In this document: piece after piece, positions 24,875-34,255 of the stretch
Layout of the letters: every line of letters begins with the position of its first letter
How positions within the stretch are numbered: position 1 is the first letter of the stretch
NCBI RefSeq assembly: GCF_003056345.1
Contig: NZ_PYWB01000002.1
Coordinates: forward strand, 248,001-312,000
DNA from: Devosia submarina
GTDB taxonomy: Bacteria > Pseudomonadota > Alphaproteobacteria > Rhizobiales > Devosiaceae
Direction: 5' to 3'
Length of the DNA stretch: 64,000 bases
The notes under the pieces: generated by a model
Told to the model about the DNA's origin: nothing
The model's database searches: none
The model's input: the letters and a program-made list of their open reading frames with translations, nothing else
Made by a program: the position numbers and the translations under genes

Positions 24875-25258
24875 TCACGACCCCTTATAGGCCACGCATT
24901 CGATTTCGACCTTGCAGTCGACCATCATATGGCTTTGCACGCACGCGCGGGCGGGAGGATGCTCGCCGAAATAGCTTTTGTAGACGCCGTTGAAGCTCCA
25001 GAAATCGCGGGGATCGTCGAGCCAGACGCCGCAGCGCACCACGTGTTCGAGCCCGTATCCGGCTTCTTCGAGAATGGCGATGATGTTCTGGATGGTAAGA
25101 TGGGTTTCTTCCACGATGCCGCCGCGGACGATCTCGCCGTCCTTCATGGCAACCTGACCGGACACATAGAGCCAACCACCGGCTTCCACCGCGCGGGCGA
25201 AGGGCAGGTTCTGGCCGCCGGCACCGGTTTTTTCGGCTCCGTAGCGTTTGATCGGCAT
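24875..25258 (-). CDS. RidA (YjgF/YER057c/UK114) family protein
   Basis: A 127-residue RidA-fold protein. LPFARAVEAGGWLYVSGQVA, TIQNIIAILEEAGYGLEHVV and the PPARACVQ segment carry the expected arginine that binds the carboxylate of reactive enamine or imine intermediates; CKVEIECVAYKG is the usual C-terminal strand. RidA proteins hydrolyse 2-aminoacrylate-type products of PLP enzymes. That suits its place beside a D-threonine/D-serine-type PLP enzyme, although a repeat-rich gap separates them and co-transcription is not shown. Confidence 0.9.
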   Translation of the reverse strand: MPIKRYGAEKTGAGGQNLPFARAVEAGGWLYVSGQVAMKDGEIVRGGIVEETHLTIQNIIAILEEAGYGLEHVVRCGVWLDDPRDFWSFNGVYKSYFGEHPPARACVQSHMMVDCKVEIECVAYKGS

Positions 25259-25657
25259 GGTGGGCTCCCTTTTCTAGTTTGTAACGGAATTTCGCTGATA
25301 GGGAGTTTAGGCGAGGGAGAGGCTGATGTGTGGAGTATTTCGCACTCGATTCTGTAAATTTCTTACGTGATTGGGGCGCCTTGCTTGTGTAGGATGACGG
25401 AAGCAGCGCGTGTGAGATCGGTTAAATCGATCATCCCGCCGCCGCGGTGTCATCCCGGCCTTGAGCCGGGATCCATCTTGAGATCGAGCCAGCACCGCAA
25501 GAGGTTGGGATTGCACCATGACCTTGCGGCGGGGGTGCCATCTCGGGATGGGCCCCGGCTCAAGGCCGGGGTGACATCGCAGGTGGGGCAAGGTCGGTTG
25601 TAATCACTCTCGCCCCGCGCCTTGATCGCTTTTTCCATCGGGCGGTCAGCAAGATAA
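25259..25657. other. Repeat-bearing intergenic region before the first M81 gene
   Basis: About 400 bases between the divergent RidA and M81/MlrC genes. It contains the long REP-like element at 25445-25580 and presumably both promoters. I find no coding frame with a ribosome site or family resemblance. Confidence 0.6.
25445..25580. repeat. Dispersed intergenic palindrome (TCATCCCGG...CCGGGGTGA type), copy 2
   Basis: The outer arms GGTGTCATCCCGGCCTTGAG and CTCAAGGCCGGGGTGACATC are near-perfect complements, enclosing a second inverted pair (GATCCATCTTGAGATCGAGC and CATCTCGGGATGGGCC) and about 60 bases of spacer absent from the copy at 22541-22618. It can form one long hairpin. Confidence 0.75.
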
Positions 25658-27145
25658 TTGTCTTCCGCTTACGACGAGCACCAATTGCGCATTTTTACTG
25701 CTGCCCTGGCCACTGAGACCAATACGTTTTCGCCCATAGCCATCGACAAGCGGGCTTTCGAGGCGTCGCTTTATGCGCGGCCAGGGGAGCATCCGGCGAC
25801 GCCCACCCTGTGCACGGCGCCGATTACCGTGGGGCGGGAGGTGTGTGCGCGGGAGGGCTGGACGCTGGTCGAGGGCAGCGCCAGCTGGGCCGATCCGGCG
25901 GGGCTGATTGCGCGCGCGACCTTTGAAGAGCTGCGCGACGAGATCTTGGGGCAGCTTCAGGCGGCGATGCCGGTGGATGCCGTGGTGCTGGGGCTACATG
26001 GGGCCATGGTGGCGCAGGGCTATGATGATCCGGAAGGGGATTTTCTGGCGCGGGTGCGCAAGCTCGTGGGGCCCGATGTGCTGGTGTGCGCCGAGCTTGA
26101 TCCCCACAGCCATCTCACGGCCAAGCGGGTGGGGGCGGCTGATTTCCTCGTTGCGTTCAAGGAATTCCCCCACATCGATTTCGTTGATCGAGCGCGGGAT
26201 TTGTGGGCTATCGCCGTGCGGGCGCTTAAGGGCGAGATCAAGCCGGTGATGAGCGTGTTCGATTGCCGGATGATCGATGTGTTTCCCACCAGCAAGCAGC
26301 CCATGCGCGGGTTCGTGGACAAGCTCTACCAGCTGGAAAAGACGGAGCCCGGCGTGCTGTCGCTGTCGGTGATCCACGGGTTCATGGCCGGGGACGTGCC
26401 CGAAATGGGCACCAAGATCATTGCCGTGACCGATAACAATGCAGCGCAGGGCGCGGCGCTGGCAGAACAGCTGGGGCGCGAGCTTTTTTCTATGCGCGGC
26501 ACCTTCATGGTGGCGCAGGTCGACGAGAAGGAAGCTGTGGAGGCGGCGCTCAGGGCCCCCAAAGGTCCGGTGGTGATTGCCGATGTGTGGGACAATCCGG
26601 GTGGGGGCACGGCGGGAGACGCTACCGTGATCCTGGGAGAGCTGATCGCGCGGGGTGTTCAAGATGTGGCGGTGGGAACGGTTTGGGACCCGATCGCGGT
26701 GCAGATCTGTTTTGCGGCTGGAGAGGGCGCTGAGATTCCGCTGCGGTTCGGGGCCAAGTCGGCGCCGCTGACGGGCGATCCGATCGACAAGCGCGTCCGG
26801 GTGCGCAAGCTGGTGCGTGATGCCCAGATGCGGTTCGGGGAAAGTTTTGCCCCCTTTGGCGATGCGGCGTGGATCAGCTTTGACGGAATCGATGTGATCC
26901 TCAATTCAACGCGCGCGCAAAGCTTTGATCCGAGCCTGTTTTCGGCTCTTGGCATTGATCCCAAGTCCAGGAGAATCCTCCTGATCAAATCCACCAATCA
27001 TTTCTATGACTCGTTCTCGCGCATTGCCGGCGAGATCATCTATTGCGCGGCGGGCAAGCCCTATCCCAATACGCCGGCGACAACGCCCTACCAGAAGGCG
27101 CGCCGCACGATCTGGCCCATGGTGGAGAACCCCTGGGCCGAGTAG
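25658..27145 (+). CDS. M81-family (MlrC-like) metallopeptidase, paralogue 1
   Basis: A 495-residue protein of the M81/MlrC family, named for the microcystin-degradation protein MlrC; most members have unknown substrates, probably linear peptides or modified amides. ALATETNTFSP is the N-terminal signature with a metal-site Glu-Thr, VVLGLHGAMVAQGYDDPEGDFL carries His and Asp/Glu ligands, CAELDPHSHLT a further His, and DNPGGGTAGDAT the conserved glycine loop that starts the C-terminal domain. The start is a TTG at 25658 with a weak ribosome site. It diverges from RidA. A second paralogue lies at 36710-38146. Confidence 0.88.
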   Translation: MSSAYDEHQLRIFTAALATETNTFSPIAIDKRAFEASLYARPGEHPATPTLCTAPITVGREVCAREGWTLVEGSASWADPAGLIARATFEELRDEILGQLQAAMPVDAVVLGLHGAMVAQGYDDPEGDFLARVRKLVGPDVLVCAELDPHSHLTAKRVGAADFLVAFKEFPHIDFVDRARDLWAIAVRALKGEIKPVMSVFDCRMIDVFPTSKQPMRGFVDKLYQLEKTEPGVLSLSVIHGFMAGDVPEMGTKIIAVTDNNAAQGAALAEQLGRELFSMRGTFMVAQVDEKEAVEAALRAPKGPVVIADVWDNPGGGTAGDATVILGELIARGVQDVAVGTVWDPIAVQICFAAGEGAEIPLRFGAKSAPLTGDPIDKRVRVRKLVRDAQMRFGESFAPFGDAAWISFDGIDVILNSTRAQSFDPSLFSALGIDPKSRRILLIKSTNHFYDSFSRIAGEIIYCAAGKPYPNTPATTPYQKARRTIWPMVENPWAE

Positions 27146-27395
27146 ATCGGCCAAAGCTCCAGCAGGATTTAAATCAAAGGCTGCGTAGTAATCTTAACGG
27201 TTTACTACGCATGCCGGCCTTGCTTGTTCGCGCCCGTTTACACCGCAATAATCATCTTGCGAATAAAGGGGCAGACATTTGCCATGGGCAAGGCAGGACG
27301 GCTATTCCCGCGCTTCTATTTGGAACCGTGCTTCTGGCCTGGAGCGTTGTGCTGCCAAGTTCAGGTCTGCTCTATGACACGGGGTGGCTAGGCTA

Positions 27396-27710
27396 ATGGT
27401 CGCGCAAACTCAACTTCTTCTTGCCCTGGCTGCCGGTGCGCTGGCTGGTCTTTTGTTTTTGCTGCTTGGCCGCTGGCTGATGGCCAGGGACGCGCAGGCG
27501 GCTCCCGATGTGTCGGCGGAGCAGGCTCCTGCCCTGCAGCCGCGCCCGGCCGTGACCCAGGATAATCTCAGCCCCGAGGCGCAGGCCTTTATCAAAGCGC
27601 TGCAGGGCCACACGGAAGCGCCCAAAAAGCCCAGTGTCGATCCGGTCTGGGCCGTGGATATCTGGGATGCGCGGCAATCCCCGGACGGTGCCCGCGGACT
27701 GCCGCACTAA
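27396..27710 (+). CDS. Small single-helix membrane protein
   Basis: A 104-residue protein with an N-terminal helix (QLLLALAAGALAGLLFLLLGRWL) and a soluble tail containing LSPEAQAFIKALQGHTEAP. I recognise no family. ATG at 27396 is used; GTG at 27384 is possible. It converges on the hexosaminidase gene with nine bases between stops. A GGAAC...CGTT pair lies upstream (27322-27348) but with an 18-base spacer, so I do not call a promoter. Confidence 0.5.
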   Translation: MVAQTQLLLALAAGALAGLLFLLLGRWLMARDAQAAPDVSAEQAPALQPRPAVTQDNLSPEAQAFIKALQGHTEAPKKPSVDPVWAVDIWDARQSPDGARGLPH

Positions 27711-27719
27711 GCTTTTCCC

Positions 27720-29732
27720 TTAGTGCTCGGACCAGTGCCCATACATGATGGGCATGGTGCCGACCAAGGCCTTGAAGCGGTCCCAGCTCTTGCGTTCGGG
27801 CAGGGTCCAGCCCGATTCCGCGATGGCCGAGAGGCGCGGGAAAACGAGGCGATCAAAGATCGCGCGGTCGGTCATGGACTCAGACCAGATGCAGGCCTGG
27901 ATGCCCAGGAGATGGGTCAGAGCATGCTCGCTGAAGCCGGCACGGGCTTCGAACTCATAGGTTTCCTGCGGGCCTGACCAGCCGGCCCAGCCGGCACCGG
28001 GCTCGGCCCAGGCCACGCCATTGGCCATGTCGAGATAATAGCGCTGGCCGGGGGAGACGACGATGTTGTAGCCGCGCTCGGCGAGCTCGGCGTTGACCTC
28101 CACATTGCGCCAGCCGATGACAAAGCTCTTGCCTTTGTCCACCGCATCGCCATGGGCCGCCTCTTCCCAGCCGCCGGTTATGGCGCCCTTGGAGGAAATG
28201 TAGTCGTGGACGCGGCGGATGAAATGGGCCTGCAGGAGCGCGGTGGGCGAGCCTTCGATTTCGTCGGCGCCGTGGTGGTTGCCGAGCTGGTTGAACTGCG
28301 CCTCGTGCTTGCGGCGCATTTCGGGGCCGCCGAGCTTTTCGATCATGTCGAGCGCCAGGGGCGAGCCGGACCAGGCGGCGAGCGGAACTTCGTCGGCGCC
28401 GACGTGGAAAATGCCGGCGGGGAAGAGTTCGAGGACTTCATCGATCACGGTTTCCATGAAGCGGTAGACGGGCTCATGGGCAGGGTTGAGCGAATTGTTG
28501 GGAAAGCCCTGGACGGATTGGTATTCGCCGGTTTCGTTGGGATCGCGCAACTCCGGTAAGGCCTGAAGAAGCGCATAGGAATGGCCGGGGATGTCGATCT
28601 CGGGAATCACGGAGACGGCAAGGCTGTCGGCCAGGGCTACGATCTGGCGGACGGCGTTTTTGCTGTAGTAGCCACCGGTGGGATAGGGGCCGGAGCCAAG
28701 GAGCGGGGGCAAGGCCTTGCCGTGGCCGCGCCAGGCGCCGATTTCGGTGAGCTGCGGATAGGCGGAGATTTCGAGGCGCCAGGCTTCGTCTTCGCTTAGG
28801 TGCCAGTGGAATTTGTTGAGCTTGTTCCAGGCGAGGAGCTTGATGAGGCGGCTCACTTCGGCGGTGGAATAGAACTGGCGGGCGACGTCGAGGTGGCAGC
28901 CGCGATAGCCGAAGCCCGGTGCGTCGGTGATGGTGCCGCCGGTGGGGAAAACAAAAGTCTGCGGGTGCTGGCGGGCGCCGCGCAGGATCTGGCCGAGCGT
29001 CACGAGGCCATAGAACATGCCCTGGCGGGTGGTGGCATGGACGGTTGCGCTATCGGCGGTGAAGCCGATCTCGTAGGCTTCTGCGGCAAGGCCGGGCTTG
29101 TGGACGATCGAAACGGGCATGCCGGCTTCGGAGAGGGGGCGGACGATGCCTTCGACGGGGAAGAGGTCGTCGACGAGACCCGCAAAGGCTGCGGCGGCAC
29201 GGCCGGCGCCCTCGCCTTGGGGCTGGAGGTCAAAGCCGGGAGGGGCTGTGCGCGCGCCGGTGGTGGCGACCGACTGGGGCCAAGGAATGATGGAGAGCGG
29301 GACCGGGGCTTTGGGGGGGATGGGGAATTTGGCCGCGCCCTTGAGAAGGGGCGAGTTGTGGCCCTTGGCCTGGGTCGGGGTGGTGGCGAGGGTGACGATG
29401 GTGCCATCGGAGAGCACCACATAGGCGGAATTGGCGCCATCGCTCCAGTGGCGCAGGCCATAGGAAAGGCCCCGGGCAATGGCGGTCCATTTTTCACCGG
29501 GCTCGAGGACGAAGCCCTGGGGCGGGGCGATCAGGGTGTGGTTGGACAGGCGGCGCAGCAGGATGCCGTTTTCGAGCGTTGCGGTGGGGTCGATGCGAGC
29601 GGGGCCGGAAAAGCCGAGCTGGAAATCGCGGATCGGCTCGTCGCCGTTGTTGGTGAGCTCGAGGCCATAGCCCATGGGCTCGCCGTCCTTTGCGGGGCTC
29701 CAGGTGGTGACGAGGGAAAGCGAGATGGTCAT
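27720..29732 (-). CDS. GH20 beta-N-acetylhexosaminidase, cytoplasmic
   Basis: A 670-residue family 20 glycosidase that removes terminal GlcNAc or GalNAc. A beta-sandwich N-terminal region and a GH20b-like domain (LSIIPWPQSV, AYEIGFTADSATVHATTRQGMFYGL) precede the catalytic barrel, with GYRGCHLDVARQFYS, FHWHLSEDEAWRLE, VIPEIDIPGHSYALL and the catalytic Asp-Glu pair in HVGADEVP. There is no signal peptide, so it acts on imported oligosaccharides. ATG at 29732 is preferred over TTG at 29738. It is the last gene of the minus-strand operon with an ABC importer and RpiR regulator, after a repeat-bearing gap of about 150 bp. Confidence 0.92.
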   Translation of the reverse strand: MTISLSLVTTWSPAKDGEPMGYGLELTNNGDEPIRDFQLGFSGPARIDPTATLENGILLRRLSNHTLIAPPQGFVLEPGEKWTAIARGLSYGLRHWSDGANSAYVVLSDGTIVTLATTPTQAKGHNSPLLKGAAKFPIPPKAPVPLSIIPWPQSVATTGARTAPPGFDLQPQGEGAGRAAAAFAGLVDDLFPVEGIVRPLSEAGMPVSIVHKPGLAAEAYEIGFTADSATVHATTRQGMFYGLVTLGQILRGARQHPQTFVFPTGGTITDAPGFGYRGCHLDVARQFYSTAEVSRLIKLLAWNKLNKFHWHLSEDEAWRLEISAYPQLTEIGAWRGHGKALPPLLGSGPYPTGGYYSKNAVRQIVALADSLAVSVIPEIDIPGHSYALLQALPELRDPNETGEYQSVQGFPNNSLNPAHEPVYRFMETVIDEVLELFPAGIFHVGADEVPLAAWSGSPLALDMIEKLGGPEMRRKHEAQFNQLGNHHGADEIEGSPTALLQAHFIRRVHDYISSKGAITGGWEEAAHGDAVDKGKSFVIGWRNVEVNAELAERGYNIVVSPGQRYYLDMANGVAWAEPGAGWAGWSGPQETYEFEARAGFSEHALTHLLGIQACIWSESMTDRAIFDRLVFPRLSAIAESGWTLPERKSWDRFKALVGTMPIMYGHWSEH

Positions 29733-29760
29733 GGGCAATCTTCTTTGCTGGCGGTGGCTG

Positions 29761-29841
29761 CGACCTCGTGGTTCGACAGGCTCACCATGAGGTCTGGGCG
29801 GTGTTGGGGCTCACCATGGATCACCCGGACGAGCCGGGTGA
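29761..29841. repeat. Dispersed repeat: one CGACCTCGTGG unit plus a TCACCCGG palindrome
   Basis: 29761-29795 matches the CGACCTCGTGGTTCGACAGG element seen at 24738 and 38864. Next to it 29821-29841 is TCACCCGGACGAGCCGGGTGA, a near-perfect palindrome of the type also found at 31968-31984. Both lie between the RpiR and hexosaminidase genes of one operon. Confidence 0.65.
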
Positions 29842-29879
29842 TGACGGTGGAGAGGAAGCAGGGATAGGGCGAAATGCCA

Positions 29880-30746
29880 TCAATCCCCCAAGGGCTGGCT
29901 GTCGTCGCCGTCGCGGTTGACGACAAGCTGGTGCTTGATGCGGCGCATACTGGTGATGGCCGTGGGGCCAAGACGGGTGGCGACCGTCTGGGCGAGCACA
30001 TCAACGGTGGCAAGGAACGCGTAGCGGCCGGGTGTGGGGCGCAGGATGTCGGCGTTTTCGTGCCAGTTGACGGGCAGGAGTATGTCGGCCTGCTTGGAAA
30101 CCATGGAGGCCGAGCGCGTGACGACGATGCGCACGAGGCCATATTCGCCGGCGACGGTCAGGGTCTTGGCAAGCTGGGCATTGTTGCCCGAAAGGGAAAA
30201 GGCGATGATCACCGTTCCTGGCGGCGCGGCGGCGGCGCGCATGAGTTGGAGCTGGTGATCGTCGGTGGAGGCGACCTTGAGGCCGAGACGGAAGAGCCGT
30301 GCCTCCATTTCGCCGGCCATCATGGAGGAGGCGCCACCCGAGCCGAAGGCCAGCACGTAGTTGGATTTCTGGATGCTTTCGGCTGCCCGCTCGACGGCGG
30401 CGAAATCAAGGTGGTCGAAGGTTTCGTAGATGATGGACTGGATGCCGTTGACGACGCCCTGGGCGATTTCATGAACGCTTGTGGGGCCGGCCGCCGGGGC
30501 GAAATAGCGCTGCCCGACGAAGCGGGATTGCGCCAGGCGCACCTTGAAATCGGCATAGGAGTCGCAGCCCAGGCGCCGGCAGAAGCGCGTCACCGTGGGC
30601 GGGGAGACATCGGCCTGGGCGGCGAGATCGACGATCGACATCTTGAGGACGCTATCGGCGTCAGCCAGGACGATCTCGGTCAATGCCCGTTCGGAGCGGG
30701 TGAAGGCGTTTTTCTCGGTCTGCAAGAGGCCGACAATGTCGAGCAT
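29880..30746 (-). CDS. MurR/RpiR-family transcriptional regulator
   Basis: A 288-residue regulator. The N-terminal HTH_6 domain contains MSIVDLAAQADVSPPTVTRF-type helices with CRRLG, and the C-terminal SIS domain (about 125-265) contains VLAFGSGGASSMMAGEME and IIAFSLSGNNAQLAKTL, the phosphosugar-binding loops. Members sense phosphorylated amino sugars or sugars. Position inside the amino-sugar operon, just after the ATPase and before the hexosaminidase, suggests autoregulation of this unit with an amino-sugar phosphate as signal (inference). Confidence 0.92.
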   Translation of the reverse strand: MLDIVGLLQTEKNAFTRSERALTEIVLADADSVLKMSIVDLAAQADVSPPTVTRFCRRLGCDSYADFKVRLAQSRFVGQRYFAPAAGPTSVHEIAQGVVNGIQSIIYETFDHLDFAAVERAAESIQKSNYVLAFGSGGASSMMAGEMEARLFRLGLKVASTDDHQLQLMRAAAAPPGTVIIAFSLSGNNAQLAKTLTVAGEYGLVRIVVTRSASMVSKQADILLPVNWHENADILRPTPGRYAFLATVDVLAQTVATRLGPTAITSMRRIKHQLVVNRDGDDSQPLGD

Positions 30747-30775
30747 TCCGGTTCCTCCGCCAGGGTTGCGGACGC

Positions 30776-31852
<1,077 letters not shown>

Positions 31853-31907
31853 GATGGTCTCCGGTGAAATTGCGCGATAGCGGGGCGTTCAAGTCAGGAC
31901 TTGGTTT

Positions 31908-31990
31908 GCCGTCATTGCCCGGCTCGTCCGGGCAATCCAGCGATCTCCCGGCATCCCATGGACCACCCGGACAAGCCGGGTGGTGACGTT
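31908..31990. repeat. REP-like palindromes between binding-protein and ATPase genes
   Basis: Two stacked palindromes: TTGCCCGGCTCGTCCGGGCAA at 31915-31935 and CCACCCGGACAAGCCGGGTGG at 31963-31983, joined by TCCAGCGATCTCCCGGCATC. They are built like the unit at 29821-29841. In the transcript they would fold into two adjacent hairpins. Confidence 0.65.
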
Positions 31991-32023
31991 GTGGAGAGAG
32001 TGGCACTCTCTAGGGCAATCAGC

Positions 32024-33247
32024 TTACTTGTACTGCTCGAGTTCGCCGGCGGCCTTGGTCAGGGCTTCCTGCGGTTCGGCCTGGCCGGTGACAACGGACT
32101 GGACCATTTCGATCATGACGTTCTGGAAGCCGACATAGTCGGTGAACAGAGGCTCTGGGCCACCATATTCGATGCCGTCGATGAAGGGCTTCCAGTGCGG
32201 CTGCTCGGCGACCAGCTTGTCGACCTCGGCAGACGGACGCAGGGGCGTCAGGCCGCCTTCGGACAGTTCGTACTCCAGCTGGTTTTCAGGCGAAGTCAGG
32301 AACTTGCCGAATTCGATGACCTTGTCTTCCTGACCGGTGCCCTTGAAGACAGCCAGCGAGTCGGTGATCAGCAGGGTTCCGGGACCTTCGGCATTGGGGC
32401 CGGTCGGCAGCGGAGCAACACCCCAGTTCAGGCCAGCTTCAGTGCCGCGAACCGCGCAGCTGACGGCGCAATGGAGCATGGCAACGCCACCATCGAGCCA
32501 GATGGCACGCACTTCGTTTTGCTCATAGGCCGTTGGGCCTTCTTCGGAATAGGGAACGATGTCCCTGAAGGCGGTGAGTGCTTCGAGGTTTTGTGGGGAA
32601 TCAAGGACGATGTTGCCCTCGGCGTCGATCACCTCGCCACCATTGGTGTAGATCCAGTGGAGGAACCAGTGGACGGTGCCGTCGAAGGTCTTGGCGACCA
32701 TGCCGAAGCCGGCAGCGTCGGTGTTTTCGGTGATCTGCTTGGCAAAAGCGATCTCTTCTTCCCACGTCTTGGGCGCGGTTTCCGGATCAAGGCCGGCCTG
32801 CTCGAAGATGTCCTTGTTCCAGAAGAAGGCCTTGGTGGAGAAGGCCACCGGGATCCCCCATTGATTGCCTTCGAAGGTGACGGTTTCAGGCACGAAATTG
32901 TAGTAGGAGCCCCTTTCCTCTTCGGTCATCGGCACAGGAACGATGAGATCGTTCTGGGCGAACTGCTTAAGGGTGCGCGAGCCGACATAGGCGATGTCGA
33001 CCGGGGTGCCGGCAACGGCGAGCGTGGTCACCTTGTCCTGGCACTGGCCCCAGCCGACGAGTTCCGGCACGACCTGGTAGTCGGGGTTTGCGGCGTTCCA
33101 CTCTTCAAACAGGCGGGTGTAAACGGGGGTCACCACATCGCCGCACAGGATGATGTTGATGTCCTCAGCGACTGCCACGCCGGACAGCGCGGTGGTGCCC
33201 GAGAGGGCACATAACGACGCCAGCACGAAGCCTTTAGTCTTGTTCAT
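32024..33247 (-). CDS. Sugar ABC transporter substrate-binding protein (family 1)
   Basis: A 407-residue periplasmic binding protein with a Sec signal peptide (MNKTKGFVLASLCALSG, cleavage after AVA near residue 27). The mature part follows the maltose-binding-like cluster: FEEWNAANPDYQVVPELVGW, VDIAYVGSRTLKQFAQND, NQWGIPVAFSTKAFFWNKDI, WLDGGVAMLHCAVSCAV and LLITDSLAVFKG. Two nearby Cys residues are unusual for the family. With a cytoplasmic GH20 in the operon, chitobiose or another amino-sugar oligosaccharide is the likely ligand (inference). ATG is preceded by AGGGAGACTAC. Confidence 0.93.
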   Translation of the reverse strand: MNKTKGFVLASLCALSGTTALSGVAVAEDINIILCGDVVTPVYTRLFEEWNAANPDYQVVPELVGWGQCQDKVTTLAVAGTPVDIAYVGSRTLKQFAQNDLIVPVPMTEEERGSYYNFVPETVTFEGNQWGIPVAFSTKAFFWNKDIFEQAGLDPETAPKTWEEEIAFAKQITENTDAAGFGMVAKTFDGTVHWFLHWIYTNGGEVIDAEGNIVLDSPQNLEALTAFRDIVPYSEEGPTAYEQNEVRAIWLDGGVAMLHCAVSCAVRGTEAGLNWGVAPLPTGPNAEGPGTLLITDSLAVFKGTGQEDKVIEFGKFLTSPENQLEYELSEGGLTPLRPSAEVDKLVAEQPHWKPFIDGIEYGGPEPLFTDYVGFQNVMIEMVQSVVTGQAEPQEALTKAAGELEQYK

Positions 33248-33322
33248 TCTGTAGTCTCCCTTGTTGAACGCCCGAAGGCGCCTTCCCTCTCGTCCAATCC
33301 CTCCAGGGTTCGGACGAAATTT

Positions 33323-34255
33323 CTAATGCTTGACCGCACCCGCCGTCAGACCTGCCACCAAATAGCGCTGCAGGAAGACGATCACGATCATGACCGGCAG
33401 AATCCCTATGAAGCTGGCTGCCATAAGCTCGTTCCAGAGCACCTCCTGCTTGCCAAAGAAGGCAAAGAGGCCAACGGGCAGCGGCATGAACTCGGTCTTG
33501 GAATTGAAGGTCAGTGCGAAGATGAACTGCTGGGCGTAAGCGCCGATAAAGGTCATGATGGCCACCACGACAACGCCCGGCATGGCGAGCGGCAGGATCA
33601 CCCGCCGCAGCGTATAAAGCCGCGAGGCGCCATCGGCCCAGGCCGCTTCATCGAGCTCCTTTGGAATGCGCATCATATAGGTGCGCAGCAGCCAGATGGA
33701 GGACGGGATCAGGAAGGCCGCGCCCGGCACGATCATGGCCCAATAGGTGTTGAGCAGGCCCAGGCCGCGCATGAGGCGGAACAGCGGGATCAGGAGCACG
33801 GCGCCCGAGAACATGTTGACCGCCAGAAACAGGCCCAGCAGCACGCCGGCGCCGGCAAAATTGAAGCGGGCAAACGCGTAGGCGGCCGGCACGACGATGG
33901 TGATCACGATCAGCGTCACGACCGTCGAGATAAAGAAGGAGTTGAAGATGTACATGCCCAGCATGGGCACGGACGTCCACATGTCGACATAGGCGTCAAA
34001 GGAGCCGTTTTTGGGAATGAAGCTGTAGGGCCTCGAAAAGAGCTGCGCGAGAGGCTTGAGCGAAACCAGGAAGCCTTCGATGAACGGCGCCAGCACAAAG
34101 AACAGGAACAAGGCGATGCCGAGGTACAAGGCGGCGACTTCATACCATTTGTAGCGGTCGATCATCGCCTTGGTGGAGCGGGCGCGGCGTTTTGGCTTGA
34201 CCAAAGCGGGGCTATCGACAGAGGCGACTTCCGTGGTGCGGGCGACGTCGCTCAT
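33323..34255 (-). CDS. Sugar ABC transporter permease (MalG type)
   Basis: A 310-residue permease with six helices. The EAA coupling loop ELDEAAWADGASRLYTLRRVILPLAMPGV is in the expected place before the last two helices, and the C-terminus VAGLTAGAVKH ends like MalG-class subunits. A longer-than-usual N-terminus contains a basic stretch (KPKRRARSTK). It overlaps the upstream permease gene by four bases (ATGA), so the two are co-translated as a heterodimer. Confidence 0.94.
   Translation of the reverse strand: MSDVARTTEVASVDSPALVKPKRRARSTKAMIDRYKWYEVAALYLGIALFLFFVLAPFIEGFLVSLKPLAQLFSRPYSFIPKNGSFDAYVDMWTSVPMLGMYIFNSFFISTVVTLIVITIVVPAAYAFARFNFAGAGVLLGLFLAVNMFSGAVLLIPLFRLMRGLGLLNTYWAMIVPGAAFLIPSSIWLLRTYMMRIPKELDEAAWADGASRLYTLRRVILPLAMPGVVVVAIMTFIGAYAQQFIFALTFNSKTEFMPLPVGLFAFFGKQEVLWNELMAASFIGILPVMIVIVFLQRYLVAGLTAGAVKH

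Noticed and set aside
27322-27348. GGAAC...CGTT upstream of the small gene at 27396
   Set aside because: The spacer is 18 bases, outside the 16-17 of the EcfG consensus, and the gene itself is uncertain.
28800-29867. Glycine-rich open frame antisense to the GH20 gene
   Set aside because: Low-complexity translation typical of the reverse strand of a GC-rich gene; the GH20 catalytic motifs are on the other strand.
31901-33214. A 437-codon open frame antisense to the sugar-binding protein
   Set aside because: The minus-strand frame has a signal peptide and family motifs; the plus-strand frame has neither.
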